Part shown: piece after piece, positions 32,309-40,916 of the stretch
Position numbering within the stretch: position 1 is the stretch's first letter
How the letters are laid out: the number at the start of each line of letters is the position of its first letter
Source: CAZPXF01 sp964590945
GTDB lineage: Bacteria; Bacillota; Clostridia; Lachnospirales; Lachnospiraceae
Reading direction: 5' to 3'
Assembly: GCA_964590945.1 (NCBI GenBank)
Contig: CAZPXF010000004.1
Coordinates: 1 to 42,555 of the forward strand
DNA length: 42,555 nucleotides
Notes under the pieces: model-generated
Told to the model about the DNA's origin: nothing
Seen by the model: only the letters and a program-made list of their open reading frames with translations
The model's database searches: none
Translations under genes and position numbers: made by a program

Positions 32309-33852
32309 GATGTTTCCTTAAAAATCAACAACTTATCTCCCGGTTTCACCGATTCCTCCTGCAAATGATTGGCCTCCATAATGGATTCCGTCGTTGTTTG
32401 ATATTTTTTCGCAATATTCCAAAGTGTATCGCCTCTGCAGACCATGCACCCTGTAATTCCCGGAACTGCGTCCTTCTCCTCCCGGGTCATCTCCTCCCAT
32501 GAGATATCCGCGATCATCTGCATAACATTTCGTTTCAGGAAAAAGCATTCCACAGCAGCGCTTGCCTTTACCTCCACCTCCTCGCCGCCAGAAAGACCGA
32601 CTGCGATCTGCTCCGGCGACACCGAAAGATCATAGATCGGCTGGCCGCCGTCATCCGGCGTCTCCAGAACCGTAAGAAACGGGACGTCCCCTTTCCACAC
32701 GCCAAGCGGCATACGGTCATCCGACCGGATATAGAGAAATGTCAGCTCCAGGATTCCTTCCACATGAAGTCCGTCCTGCCTTATCTGCGTATGCTCCACA
32801 TGCATTTCCCCGCTGCTGTGACAGATCTGCAGGATCTCATCCTTTAGTTCCGGGAGCTGGATCCGCTCGTTTACTTTACAGCGGGCATGATTCCGAAGAA
32901 GCAGTTCGTCGAAAATGCGTTCCTCCTGCTTTACCTTTGTGTGGCATCCCGGGATATACAGATCCTCCAGAATCGTCTCCTCTTCCTCTTTATAGATCTG
33001 AATCCGAAGCTCTACGGTTCCTTCCACCCCAAGGATACGAAACTCCCCGTCCTCATCCATTCGCGCCTCCAGATCTGCATCTGCAAGCGTATATGTAACA
33101 TGAGGAAACCGGTCCGTATCCGCGCCGTCACACTCCACCTTTGCCTCAAAGGGCTGGCTCTTTTCTATCCAGTCCATACGATTTTCCCCGGACTGATAAA
33201 GACAGAAAACCTGAATATTCCCGCGTATCAAAAGCAGTTCCTCCTCCAGCCGCTGCTCCACGCCCTGAAGACGGATCTCTTTCCAAAGAATATTCCCGAT
33301 ATTCTCCTTCGTCCCCGGAAGCTCCACCTCTTCTTTGATGCGGAACTGATCCTTTTTGTCCGTATGAAGATGCAGAAGCCGTCTTTTCGATTTCTTCATG
33401 CAAACCTTCTCCATGCCTTCCATATTATAAGGAAGTTCCTCCTCCGTATCTGTTTCCGCGGAAAGCTCAAAATCCACCAGTGCACGAATGGAGATTTTGC
33501 GCGAATGGATCATAGATACGTTAAAATCCATCTTTGGCTGCTTCACATAGAACGTTTCCTTACGCTCCCCGATATACACATTTTCCTCAAACGGAAGATT
33601 CCCCTCCAATGACTCAAAATGCTTTTCTCCATCGTCCGTCAGATATAAAATATGAAACTGCAGACGACCGCGCAGGCACATATGGTTCTCCGTGCGCTTC
33701 ACCTCCTCCACCCGGATCCTGCCTGCGCTGTGCGCGATTGCCGCCACATCCGGCTTGCTGTCCGGTACATTGTAATCATCATCGATCTGCATCTGATCCC
33801 CGACCGGAATACCGACCGTAAGATGGCGGATCTTCTTTGTCAAAAGCTCCAT
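32290..33852 (-). CDS. sipL: Spore morphogenesis protein SipL (DUF3794 repeats plus LysM)
   Basis: A 520-residue protein with three SPOCS/DUF3794 repeats and a C-terminal LysM domain (about 468-514; RGDTLWNIAKKYQTTTESIMEANHL). Length and layout are those of Clostridioides difficile SipL, which binds SpoIVA through its LysM domain and anchors coat assembly on the forespore. The N-terminal repeat opens with VGIPVGDQMQIDDDYNVPDSKPDV, the usual DUF3794 start. There is no signal peptide, as expected for a mother-cell cytoplasmic protein. A GGGGG box lies upstream. A PrcB-domain lipoprotein gene is 33 bp upstream and ispE downstream. Mother-cell expression would be expected; a sigma-E site was not identified. 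Confidence 0.9.
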   Translation of the reverse strand: MELLTKKIRHLTVGIPVGDQMQIDDDYNVPDSKPDVAAIAHSAGRIRVEEVKRTENHMCLRGRLQFHILYLTDDGEKHFESLEGNLPFEENVYIGERKETFYVKQPKMDFNVSMIHSRKISIRALVDFELSAETDTEEELPYNMEGMEKVCMKKSKRRLLHLHTDKKDQFRIKEEVELPGTKENIGNILWKEIRLQGVEQRLEEELLLIRGNIQVFCLYQSGENRMDWIEKSQPFEAKVECDGADTDRFPHVTYTLADADLEARMDEDGEFRILGVEGTVELRIQIYKEEEETILEDLYIPGCHTKVKQEERIFDELLLRNHARCKVNERIQLPELKDEILQICHSSGEMHVEHTQIRQDGLHVEGILELTFLYIRSDDRMPLGVWKGDVPFLTVLETPDDGGQPIYDLSVSPEQIAVGLSGGEEVEVKASAAVECFFLKRNVMQMIADISWEEMTREEKDAVPGITGCMVCRGDTLWNIAKKYQTTTESIMEANHLQEESVKPGDKLLIFKETSCILNV

Positions 33853-33885
33853 ATTCGACGCCCCCTTTTCCAGGATTTTCCTGGA

Positions 33886-34293
33886 TCATTGAAATATCAC
33901 CGACTTATCTGTCTCCTCCATCATGACCGCAATCCACGGCCATGTGTCTGCTTTCACCACCTTCTCATCAGGCTTTGGCCCCACCAGTTCCGCCAGAAAC
34001 CGGATCTGCGTCTTCCCCTCGCTGCACTCATTGATGCGGATACTGTAGCCGCTCGTGTCCTGTTTCCCGAATCCAACTGCAATATAAAGATACCCCTGAT
34101 CCATATACGTAAGCTGAAACGGTTCGCTCTTTGCATCGTCAATCCGGGAAAGGAATTCCTCCGGAAGCTCCTCCTCCGTCGCCACGGTAAAATCGATGTC
34201 CCTGATCTTATCCTCCTTCGCAGTTTTTATACCGCAGCCCGAAAGCGCGGCGGCTATCATCAGCATGAACATAACAGACCGTATTTTCCCCAT
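33886..34293 (-). CDS. Small lipoprotein with PrcB C-terminal-like domain
   Basis: A 135-residue predicted lipoprotein: a short signal peptide ends at the lipobox ALSGC (C20). The rest resembles the PrcB C-terminal domain: EEELPEEFLSRIDDAKSEPFQLTYMDQGYLYIAVGFGKQDTSGYSIRINEC and a C-terminal AELVGPKPDEKVVKA. PrcB is a component of a Treponema protease complex; the domain is widespread with unknown purpose in clostridia. The ATG at 34293 has an AGGAGG box 6 bp upstream. The longer in-frame ORF to the left would run into the plsC terminator and is rejected. It is followed 33 bp later by sipL. Confidence 0.75.
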   Translation of the reverse strand: MGKIRSVMFMLMIAAALSGCGIKTAKEDKIRDIDFTVATEEELPEEFLSRIDDAKSEPFQLTYMDQGYLYIAVGFGKQDTSGYSIRINECSEGKTQIRFLAELVGPKPDEKVVKADTWPWIAVMMEETDKSVIFQ

Positions 34294-34339
34294 AGAACCT
34301 CCTGCATGATGGTTCTCTACTATCCTATTAATTGCGGCA

Positions 34340-34382
34340 CAAAAAAAGAACCGCCCGGTCTCTGCAATATGTTCAGAGAACC
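34340..34382 (-). terminator. Intrinsic terminator of plsC
   Basis: On the minus strand GGTTCTCTGA (34382-34373, including the stop codon) pairs imperfectly with CAGAGACC (34364-34357), and a run of seven U residues follows after a short GC stretch. This separates plsC from the downstream lipoprotein gene. Confidence 0.6.
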
Positions 34383-35110
34383 GCGCTGTTCTTCTCAATC
34401 GTCCTTTGGATCAGTTCCCGGCACTGCTGCGGAAGCTGCCGGATCTCCTTTTTCGTGAGTCCTTCCGTCTCTATCGGCTTGCCGTATTCGATCACAACAT
34501 GTGTTTTCTTTACAAATGGAATATGCTTCTCAAACATCTCGATCGTATTGTTCATACTGATCGGAATGATCGGACAGCGCGTCCGTTCCGCGATCTTGAA
34601 TGCTCCGTCCTTAAATGGAAGCAAGCTCAGCTCCTCCCCCTTATTGCGGGTTCCCTCCGGGAAAATACAGATCGAGACGCCCGCCTTTACATACTGGACG
34701 GCGGTAAGTATCGTCTTCAGGCCTTCCTTTGGATTATCCCGGTCAAGAAAGAGGCAGTACAGCCGCTTCATCCAGATATTCAGGATCGGAAATCTCTGCA
34801 TCTCCTTTTTGGCGATAAATCCGGTCAGTCCCGGACAGCGGGAATAGGTCAGAAGAATATCAAAATAGCTTCTGTGGTTTCCTATGTAGAGAACAGCTCT
34901 GTCCTTCGGAACATTTTCCTCGCCGATCACGGTCAGCTTCACGCCTGATACAAGGAGCATCAGCTTAAACGTGTACTGCACAAGGCGCAGCGATGAAATG
35001 TCCCGCAGGCGCGGGTTGAACCTGCCGATAATCCATTCCAGCGCCAGCACCGGGATGAAAAAAATTAAATATGCTAATAAAAGAAGCACAATGATGATCG
35101 TACGAACCAT
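34373..35110 (-). CDS. plsC: 1-acyl-sn-glycerol-3-phosphate acyltransferase
   Basis: A 245-residue membrane-associated acyltransferase making phosphatidic acid from lysophosphatidic acid. An N-terminal hydrophobic helix (about 3-23) is followed by the catalytic motif GNHRSYFDIL (NHx4D, about 77-86), then the KKEMQRFPILN block, the FPEGTRNKG motif for glycerol-phosphate binding and the CPIIPISMNNT segment. Length is normal. Its promoter is the minus-strand TATAAT at 35158-35153. The gene is divergent from pncB and separated from the downstream lipoprotein gene by a terminator, so it is a single-gene unit. Confidence 0.93.
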   Translation of the reverse strand: MVRTIIIVLLLLAYLIFFIPVLALEWIIGRFNPRLRDISSLRLVQYTFKLMLLVSGVKLTVIGEENVPKDRAVLYIGNHRSYFDILLTYSRCPGLTGFIAKKEMQRFPILNIWMKRLYCLFLDRDNPKEGLKTILTAVQYVKAGVSICIFPEGTRNKGEELSLLPFKDGAFKIAERTRCPIIPISMNNTIEMFEKHIPFVKKTHVVIEYGKPIETEGLTKKEIRQLPQQCRELIQRTIEKNSAVL

Positions 35111-35152
35111 AGTCCACCTCGTCCTCTCTCTTCCATTTTTTACACTGAGGGT

Positions 35153-35158
35153 ATTATA
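35153..35158 (-). promoter_or_regulatory. Predicted -10 element for plsC
   Basis: A perfect minus-strand TATAAT preceded by TGT (extended -10). The -35 region TTCCAA with a 17 bp spacer is poor. Confidence 0.45.
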
Positions 35159-35193
35159 ACATTAAAAAGACACTGTTGGAAGACTCTTTTCCT

Positions 35194-35222
35194 TTTACAT
35201 TTCTATGACACAGTGCTATAAT
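35194..35222 (+). promoter_or_regulatory. Predicted promoter for pncB-ddl-murF
   Basis: TTTACA (35194-35199), a 17 bp spacer ending in TGC (extended -10) and a perfect TATAAT (35217-35222), 45 bp upstream of pncB. One of the best promoter matches in the window. Confidence 0.75.
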
Positions 35223-35267
35223 TAGGAGAAATATTTTGAACAAACGGAATCTTGTGGAGGCATTATT

Positions 35268-36749
35268 ATGGCAAGGAACTTAACTTTATTAACGGATCTG
35301 TACGAATTGACAATGATGCAGGGATATTTTGAGCGCAAGGATAATGAGACTGTTGTCTTTGACGTGTTTTTCCGCTCCAATCCATGCGGCTCCGGCTACT
35401 CTGTGGCGGCCGGTCTGGAACAGGTGATCGACTATGTAAAGGGACTGAACTTTACGTATGATGACATCGTATATCTTAGAAACCTGCATATTTTTACCGA
35501 GGATTTCCTCAATTATCTTGGCGGCTTTCATTTCACAGGCGATATTTACGCAATTCCGGAGGGCACGGTCGTATTTCCTATGGAACCGCTTGTAAAGGTT
35601 GTTGCCCCGATCATGGAGGCGCAGCTTGTTGAAACTGCAATTCTGAATATCATCAATCACCAGAGCCTGATCGCTACCAAGGCTTCGCGCGTTGTCTATG
35701 CTGCAGAAGGCGATGGTATTATGGAATTTGGACTTCGCCGCGCGCAGGGACCGGACGCAGGCATTTACGGCGCGAGAGCCGCGATCATCGGAGGCTGCGT
35801 CGGAACCTCCAATGTTCTGGCCGGACAGATGTTCGACGTTCCGGTCATGGGAACGCACGCCCACAGCTGGATCATGAGTTTCCCATCCGAGTACGAGGCA
35901 TTTCGAACATACGCCTCTCTCTACCCGGATGCCTGCTGTCTGCTGGTCGACACCTACGATACGCTCGGTTCGGGCGTGCCGAATGCGATCCGCGTCTTTC
36001 AGGAGATGCGCGACGCCGGGATCCAATCCAAATCCTACGGAATCCGTCTCGATTCCGGCGATCTTGCATATCTCTCCAAGAAAGCGAGAAAGATGCTGGA
36101 TGCGGCCGGATTTACGGATGCCTATATCGCAGCGTCCAGCGATCTGGACGAATATCTGATCCATGACCTGAAGATCCAGAAGGCCGCGATCTCTTCCTGG
36201 GGCGTAGGAACAAACCTCATCACCTCCAAAGGCTGTCCGTCTTTCGGCGGTGTGTACAAGCTTGCCGCGATCAAAAAGGAAAACGGCGCATTTGTTCCTA
36301 AGATCAAGCTCTCTGAGAATACGGCGAAGATCACCAACCCGGGCAATAAGACCGTTTACCGCATCTACGAGAAGGCAACCGGCAAGATGAAAGCCGACCT
36401 TATCTGCTTTGCAGATGAGAAATATGATACGGAGAAGGATCTTACCATTTTCGATCCGATTTCGGTATGGAAAAGGACTTGTTTCGAGGGCGGCTCCTAT
36501 ACGATGCGTGAAATCCTTGCCCCGATCTTCATTAAGGGCGAATGTATTTACGAAAGTCCGTCTGTCAAGGAAATCGCCGCATATTGTGTGCGTGAGAAGG
36601 ACACGCTTTGGGACGAGGTCAAACGACTTGTAAATCCGCATAAAATATATATTGACTTATCGGATAAATTGTATAAAGTAAAAACGGAATTATTAAATGA
36701 AATGAGTAAGGGGAATACGGAATCCCCGGAATTAAAGGAGATTATTTAG
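35268..36749 (+). CDS. pncB: Nicotinate phosphoribosyltransferase
   Basis: A 493-residue enzyme of the Preiss-Handler NAD salvage route, converting nicotinate and PRPP to nicotinate mononucleotide. Family features: LLTDLYELTMMQGYFE at the N-terminus, FDVFFRSNPCGSGYSVAAGLE, EFGLRRAQGPDAG (conserved catalytic region), GTHAHSWIMSFPSE, and SYGIRLDSGDLAYLSKKAR with the phosphate-site region. Length matches the clostridial 480-490 residue type. The RBS TGGAGG is upstream. The ddl start is 2 bp after its stop, with its RBS inside pncB. The combination with ddl and murF suggests an operon of growth-linked anabolic genes. Confidence 0.95.
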   Translation: MARNLTLLTDLYELTMMQGYFERKDNETVVFDVFFRSNPCGSGYSVAAGLEQVIDYVKGLNFTYDDIVYLRNLHIFTEDFLNYLGGFHFTGDIYAIPEGTVVFPMEPLVKVVAPIMEAQLVETAILNIINHQSLIATKASRVVYAAEGDGIMEFGLRRAQGPDAGIYGARAAIIGGCVGTSNVLAGQMFDVPVMGTHAHSWIMSFPSEYEAFRTYASLYPDACCLLVDTYDTLGSGVPNAIRVFQEMRDAGIQSKSYGIRLDSGDLAYLSKKARKMLDAAGFTDAYIAASSDLDEYLIHDLKIQKAAISSWGVGTNLITSKGCPSFGGVYKLAAIKKENGAFVPKIKLSENTAKITNPGNKTVYRIYEKATGKMKADLICFADEKYDTEKDLTIFDPISVWKRTCFEGGSYTMREILAPIFIKGECIYESPSVKEIAAYCVREKDTLWDEVKRLVNPHKIYIDLSDKLYKVKTELLNEMSKGNTESPELKEII

Positions 36750-36751
36750 TT

Positions 36752-37804
36752 ATGAAAGTGATTGTTTTGGCTGGTGGTTACAGCACCGAGCGCGATGTAT
36801 CCCTGATATCCGGCAGCGTGATCTGCAAAACTTTAAGGGAAAACGGGCATCAGGCATATCTTCTGGATCTTTACCTGGGGCTGCCGGACGCACCGGAGAA
36901 CCTTTCCGATGTATTTGACCGGAAGGATGGGGGACTTGGAATCGCCGCCGGAATTTCCGCGTCGGAACCTGACCTTGACGCTCTGAAAGCTTCCCGTGCG
37001 GACCAGTCGGATTGTCAGCTCGGCCCCCATGTTATCGAACTCTGTAAGCTTGCTGATATTACGCTTCTGGCGCTCCACGGCGGGATCGGCGAGGACGGGC
37101 GCCTTCAGGCAGCTTTCGACGTCCTCGGTATCCGGTATACCGGCTCCGGATATCTTGGAAGCGCCCTTGCCATGCATAAAGGATGTACAAAAGAGCTGTT
37201 CAAATATAACGGGATTCCGACTCCGGACGGAGTTGTGATCAAGGCGTCCCAGAAGGATATGCCTCTCTCCGGGTTCGGCCTTTCCCTCCCGGTTGTTGTA
37301 AAGCCATGCTCCGCGGGTTCGAGTATCGGCGTTTCCATCGCCCACACAGAGGAAGAGTACCAAAATGCCCTGAAGGTTGCGTTCCGCTATGAGAACGAGG
37401 CCGTCATCGAGACGTTTATCAAAGGGCGTGAATTTGCCTGCGGTATCCTTGATGGAAAGGCTCTGCCTGTTATCGAGATCATCCCGAAAAACGGCTGGTT
37501 TGATTACGCAAATAAATATCAGGCCGACTGCACCCGGGAAGTATGCCCGGCAGATATTCCGGAGGAATACGAGAACAAGATGCGCAGGACTGCGGAAGCC
37601 GCCGCCCGTGTTCTCCGCATGGATATATACAGCCGCGCCGATTTCCTCCTGACAGAACATGGCGATATCTACTGTCTGGAAGTCAACTCCCTTCCGGGTA
37701 TGACTCCGGCAAGCCTGATTCCAAAGGAGGCAAATGCAGCGGGACTCAGCTACTCCGAGCTTTGTGAGCGGATCATTTCCGAATCCCTCAAAAAGTACGA
37801 ATAA
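36752..37804 (+). CDS. ddl: D-alanine--D-alanine ligase
   Basis: A 350-residue ATP-grasp ligase producing D-Ala-D-Ala for peptidoglycan precursors. Visible motifs are AGGYSTERDVSLISG near the N-terminus, LHGGIGEDGRLQAAFDVLGIRYTGSG, VVKPCSAGSSIGVS and the metal-binding EVNSLPGMTPASL. The omega-loop FDYANKY keeps the Tyr that marks D-Ala-D-Ala ligases, so a vancomycin-resistance D-Ala-D-Lac ligase is unlikely. A short insertion around residues 55-85 lengthens the N-terminal domain. The gene is tightly placed between pncB and murF; murF uses its product directly. Confidence 0.95.
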   Translation: MKVIVLAGGYSTERDVSLISGSVICKTLRENGHQAYLLDLYLGLPDAPENLSDVFDRKDGGLGIAAGISASEPDLDALKASRADQSDCQLGPHVIELCKLADITLLALHGGIGEDGRLQAAFDVLGIRYTGSGYLGSALAMHKGCTKELFKYNGIPTPDGVVIKASQKDMPLSGFGLSLPVVVKPCSAGSSIGVSIAHTEEEYQNALKVAFRYENEAVIETFIKGREFACGILDGKALPVIEIIPKNGWFDYANKYQADCTREVCPADIPEEYENKMRRTAEAAARVLRMDIYSRADFLLTEHGDIYCLEVNSLPGMTPASLIPKEANAAGLSYSELCERIISESLKKYE

Positions 37805-37822
37805 TACAAAGGCGGTTTATTT

Positions 37823-39199
37823 ATGAAAAATATGACACTTACTGAGATCGCAGAAGCATGCGGCGGAACTTTACTCGGCGTCTGTACCGATCCGGAAGCA
37901 TCCGTTTCCGGAGTTGCGATCGACAGCAGATTGATAGAACCCGGCTTTCTATTCGTTCCGATCCGGGGCGAGCGTGTAGATGGACACAGCTTCATTCCAC
38001 AGGTCATGGAAAGCGGCGCTCTGTGTACCCTTTCCGATCATGAACTTACGGACGCCGGGCATCCATACATACTTGTAGACGACACGGTAAAGGCGCTTCA
38101 GGATCTGGCGCGCCATTACCGCAAGGCTCTCGGCGTCACGGTTGTCGGAATTACCGGAAGCGTGGGGAAAACAAGCACAAAAGAGATGATCGCATCCATT
38201 TTGTCGCAGAAATATAATGTCCTCAAAACAGAAGGAAACTTCAACAACGAGATCGGCCTGCCGCTCACCATTTTCCGCATCCGGGAAGATCATGAGGTCG
38301 CCGTACTTGAAATGGGTATCAGCGATTTCGATGAGATGCATTTACTGGCGGGCATCGCTTTGCCGGATCTGGCGGTCATCACGAACATCGGGCCGTGCCA
38401 TCTGGAAAATCTGGGCGACCTTAACGGTGTTTTAAAGGCAAAGACCGAAATCTTTGACCATATGGAAAAGGGCGCGCCTGTATTTTTAAACGGAGATGAT
38501 GCAACCCTTCGTACCGTACAGACTGTCCACGGCGAAGCTCCGGGATTTTTCGGATTAAACGGTGACACCGATTATTATGCTGACAATATCCATAATCTCG
38601 GTCTCAAAGGAATCGAATGTACTTTGCATCTGAAAACGATGACTGTCCCGGCGCATATCTGCATTCCGGGCAATCATATGATCTACAATGCAATGGCAGG
38701 CGCGGCAGTTGCTGAAGAACTCGGACTTTCCAGGGATGAGATCGCCGCGGGTATTCGTGCGCTTGTTCCGGTGTCCGGAAGAAATCATATGATCGAGACA
38801 GACACGCTCCGCATCATTGACGACTGCTACAATGCCAATCCGATCTCTATGAGGGCCTCCCTGGACGTCCTTTCCTCCGCATCCGGACGCCGCGTTGCGG
38901 TTCTCGGAGATATGGGGGAGCTTGGCGCCGACGAGAATAAACTTCACAGCGAGATCGGAACCTACGCCGCAAGAAAAGGTATCGATGTTATCTGCTGCAT
39001 CGGAAAGCTCTCCAGATATATGGCGGACGCAGCCAAAACGGTTGACAACCCCGCCGTTACCGTTTTGTATTTTGAAACCAGAAATGATTTTACCGATCAG
39101 GCGGATCAGATCATCCATGCCGGGGATACCATTCTTGTCAAGGCTTCTCATTCCATGGAATTTCCGGAGATCGTTTCAAGGCTTACGGATCTTAAGTAA
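37823..39199 (+). CDS. murF: UDP-N-acetylmuramoyl-tripeptide--D-alanyl-D-alanine ligase
   Basis: A 458-residue Mur ligase that adds D-Ala-D-Ala to UDP-MurNAc-tripeptide in the cytoplasm. Mur domain 1 has GVAIDSRLIEPGFLFVPIRGERVDGHSF, domain 2 the ATP loop GITGSVGKTSTKEM (about 111-124), EGNFNNEIGLPLT, LEMGISDFDEM and NIGPCHLENLG, and domain 3 IIDDCYNANPISMRASLDVL and LGDMGELGADE. Length is standard. The start is 18 bp after ddl with a GGCGG box. Product flow from ddl to murF explains the adjacency. Confidence 0.96.
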   Translation: MKNMTLTEIAEACGGTLLGVCTDPEASVSGVAIDSRLIEPGFLFVPIRGERVDGHSFIPQVMESGALCTLSDHELTDAGHPYILVDDTVKALQDLARHYRKALGVTVVGITGSVGKTSTKEMIASILSQKYNVLKTEGNFNNEIGLPLTIFRIREDHEVAVLEMGISDFDEMHLLAGIALPDLAVITNIGPCHLENLGDLNGVLKAKTEIFDHMEKGAPVFLNGDDATLRTVQTVHGEAPGFFGLNGDTDYYADNIHNLGLKGIECTLHLKTMTVPAHICIPGNHMIYNAMAGAAVAEELGLSRDEIAAGIRALVPVSGRNHMIETDTLRIIDDCYNANPISMRASLDVLSSASGRRVAVLGDMGELGADENKLHSEIGTYAARKGIDVICCIGKLSRYMADAAKTVDNPAVTVLYFETRNDFTDQADQIIHAGDTILVKASHSMEFPEIVSRLTDLK

Positions 39200-39218
39200 C
39201 AGCAGGATGAAATACGGC

Positions 39219-39242
39219 TGCCGGAATCGGGGGATTCCGGCA
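39219..39242 (+). terminator. Strong hairpin between murF and the HAD gene
   Basis: TGCCGGAATC (39219-39228) pairs perfectly with GATTCCGGCA (39233-39242) around a G-rich loop; ATTCTTAT follows. The U tract is interrupted, so termination may be partial, reducing read-through from murF into the phosphatase gene. Confidence 0.55.
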
Positions 39243-39268
39243 ATTCTTATAAGGGGAAATAAATAAAA

Positions 39269-40081
39269 ATGAACTATCAGCTTTTAACTTTGGATTTGGA
39301 CGGAACTCTGACGAATTCCCAAAAAGAGATCACGCCCGTCACCAGACAGGCTTTGACCGATATCCAGAAGATTGGCAAAAAAGTTGTTCTTGCTTCAGGG
39401 CGTCCGACCTACGGCGTCGTTCCGCTTGCAAAACAACTGGATCTGCAGATCTACGGCGGTTATATTCTTGGTTTTAACGGCGGACAGATCACCGACTGCA
39501 GGAGTGGGCAAATGATATACAATAAGACCCTTCCAGCCGACTGTATCCGTCCGGTATTTGAGCTTGTAAAAGAGCATCCGCAGGCCGCTCTTATCACATA
39601 CAATGAAGCGGAGATCCTCGCCGGAATGCAGCCGAACAGATATACCGAGCTGGAATCCCGGATCAACCATATGCCGATACGTGTTCTGGAGGATTTCCCT
39701 TCGAAAATCCATTTTCCGATCAATAAGCTTCTTGTCACCGGAGAACCGTCCGTGATGGAAGCGCTTGAAAAAGATCTGAAAAAAGTATTCCACTCTGCGC
39801 TGAACATCTACCGTTCCGATCCGTTCTTTGTGGAGGTCATGCCGCAGAAGATCGACAAGGCATATTCTCTTCACCGTCTTGTGACCAGCATCGGCCTTAA
39901 TGCAGACAATGTGATCTGCTGCGGCGACGGCTACAATGATATCACGATGATCGAATACGCCGGGCTGGGCGTAGCGATGGAAAATGCGCAGCCGCTTGTC
40001 AGGAAGACCGCTGATTACATTACGAGATCCAATGATGACGATGGTGTGCTTCATGTAATACGTTCCTTTATGATGGATTAA
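39269..40081 (+). CDS. Cof-type HAD-superfamily sugar-phosphate phosphatase
   Basis: A 270-residue HAD hydrolase of the Cof (IIB cap) type, normally a cytoplasmic phosphatase for sugar phosphates or FMN-like compounds. The motifs are motif I LTLDLDGTL (5-13), with catalytic Asp residues, LASGRP (motif II), the Lys region before VVTSIGLNADN and motif III/IV CGDGYNDITMIEYAGLGVAMENA. RBS AAGGGG is upstream. It follows murF beyond a hairpin and is followed by a terminator. Many paralogues exist in gut Firmicutes and the substrate cannot be read from sequence. Confidence 0.92.
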   Translation: MNYQLLTLDLDGTLTNSQKEITPVTRQALTDIQKIGKKVVLASGRPTYGVVPLAKQLDLQIYGGYILGFNGGQITDCRSGQMIYNKTLPADCIRPVFELVKEHPQAALITYNEAEILAGMQPNRYTELESRINHMPIRVLEDFPSKIHFPINKLLVTGEPSVMEALEKDLKKVFHSALNIYRSDPFFVEVMPQKIDKAYSLHRLVTSIGLNADNVICCGDGYNDITMIEYAGLGVAMENAQPLVRKTADYITRSNDDDGVLHVIRSFMMD

Positions 40082-40085
40082 AATA

Positions 40086-40121
40086 CGGGGACGCTGCTTA
40101 TTCCGATGAGCCGCGTCCCCG
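40086..40121. terminator. Bidirectional terminator between HAD and ABC transporter genes
   Basis: CGGGGACGC (40086-40094) pairs with GCGTCCCCG (40113-40121) around an 18 nt loop. On the plus strand CTTTGATT follows, on the minus strand TATTTTAA, so both convergent genes can use it, the minus strand slightly better. Confidence 0.6.
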
Positions 40122-40169
40122 CTTTGATTGCCATATGTGCGAAAGATAATTCCAGCGGATTCCTTTCGT

Positions 40170-40907
40170 TTAATGATCCATAAACCTCGTGAGGAACTGT
40201 TTCGTCCGTTCCTCCTTCGGATTGCTGATCACCTGTCTTGCATCTCCCTGTTCCACGATCCTGCCTCCGTCCATAAATATGACACGGTCAGCCACATCCC
40301 TGGCAAATGCCATCTCGTGAGTGACGATCAGCGTTGTAATCTTTTCCCTGGAAACCTGTTTGATGACGTCCAATACCCCCTGAACCAGTTCGGGGTCAAG
40401 GGAGCTGGTCGGCTCATCAAAGAGGATAGCATCCGGCTTCAATGCAAGCGCCCTTGCGATTCCGACACGCTGCTGCTGTCCTCCGGACAACTGCGAAGGA
40501 TAATGATCCTTCCTGTCCGCAAGTCCAACCCGATCCAGCAGCTCTTCCGCAATCTTTTCAGCTTCCTGCCGCGGCATCTTTTTTACCTTGATCAGCGGCA
40601 GCGTAATATTCTTCAGCGCCGTCTTATTTTCAAACAGACAATACGTCTGAAAGACCATAGCTGTCGCCCGCCGGATCTCCAAATACTTTTTCTTATTCAA
40701 GTGTTCGCTGTCATAAGAATGACTTCCGATCTGCACTTTTCCCTTTTGCGGAACTTCCAGAAGATCGATGCACCTGAGCAGCGTGGATTTCCCTGAGCCG
40801 GAAGGCCCAATGATCGCCACTGTTTCGCCCTCGGCAACCTCCAGATCGATGCCCTTCAGAACATCCAGTTCACCAAAAGACTTATGCAATCCCTCTATTT
40901 TAATCAT
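40170..40907 (-). CDS. Polar amino acid ABC transporter, ATP-binding protein
   Basis: A 245-residue ABC ATPase of the GlnQ/HisP class. It contains Walker A GPSGSGKST (34-42), the Q-loop region VFQTYCLFENKTALKNI, the signature LSGGQQQRVGIARAL, Walker B DAILFDEPTSSLDPE and the H-loop VTHEM. It energises the importer whose permease and binding-protein genes are directly upstream. RBS is AGGGCA; the start lies 9 bp after the permease stop. The family usually transports glutamine, cystine, arginine or related amino acids; substrate is not determined. Confidence 0.95.
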   Translation of the reverse strand: MIKIEGLHKSFGELDVLKGIDLEVAEGETVAIIGPSGSGKSTLLRCIDLLEVPQKGKVQIGSHSYDSEHLNKKKYLEIRRATAMVFQTYCLFENKTALKNITLPLIKVKKMPRQEAEKIAEELLDRVGLADRKDHYPSQLSGGQQQRVGIARALALKPDAILFDEPTSSLDPELVQGVLDVIKQVSREKITTLIVTHEMAFARDVADRVIFMDGGRIVEQGDARQVISNPKEERTKQFLTRFMDH

Positions 40908-40916
40908 AAATCTGCC

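Noticed and set aside
32887..33612. 241-codon frame antisense to sipL
   Set aside because: Low-complexity mirror of the DUF3794 gene, no RBS.
34294..34398. 35-residue N-terminal extension of the PrcB-domain lipoprotein
   Set aside because: It would displace the signal peptide and overlap the plsC terminator.
35289..36641. 450-codon open frame antisense to pncB
   Set aside because: The pncB frame is unmistakable and the antisense translation has no recognisable motifs.
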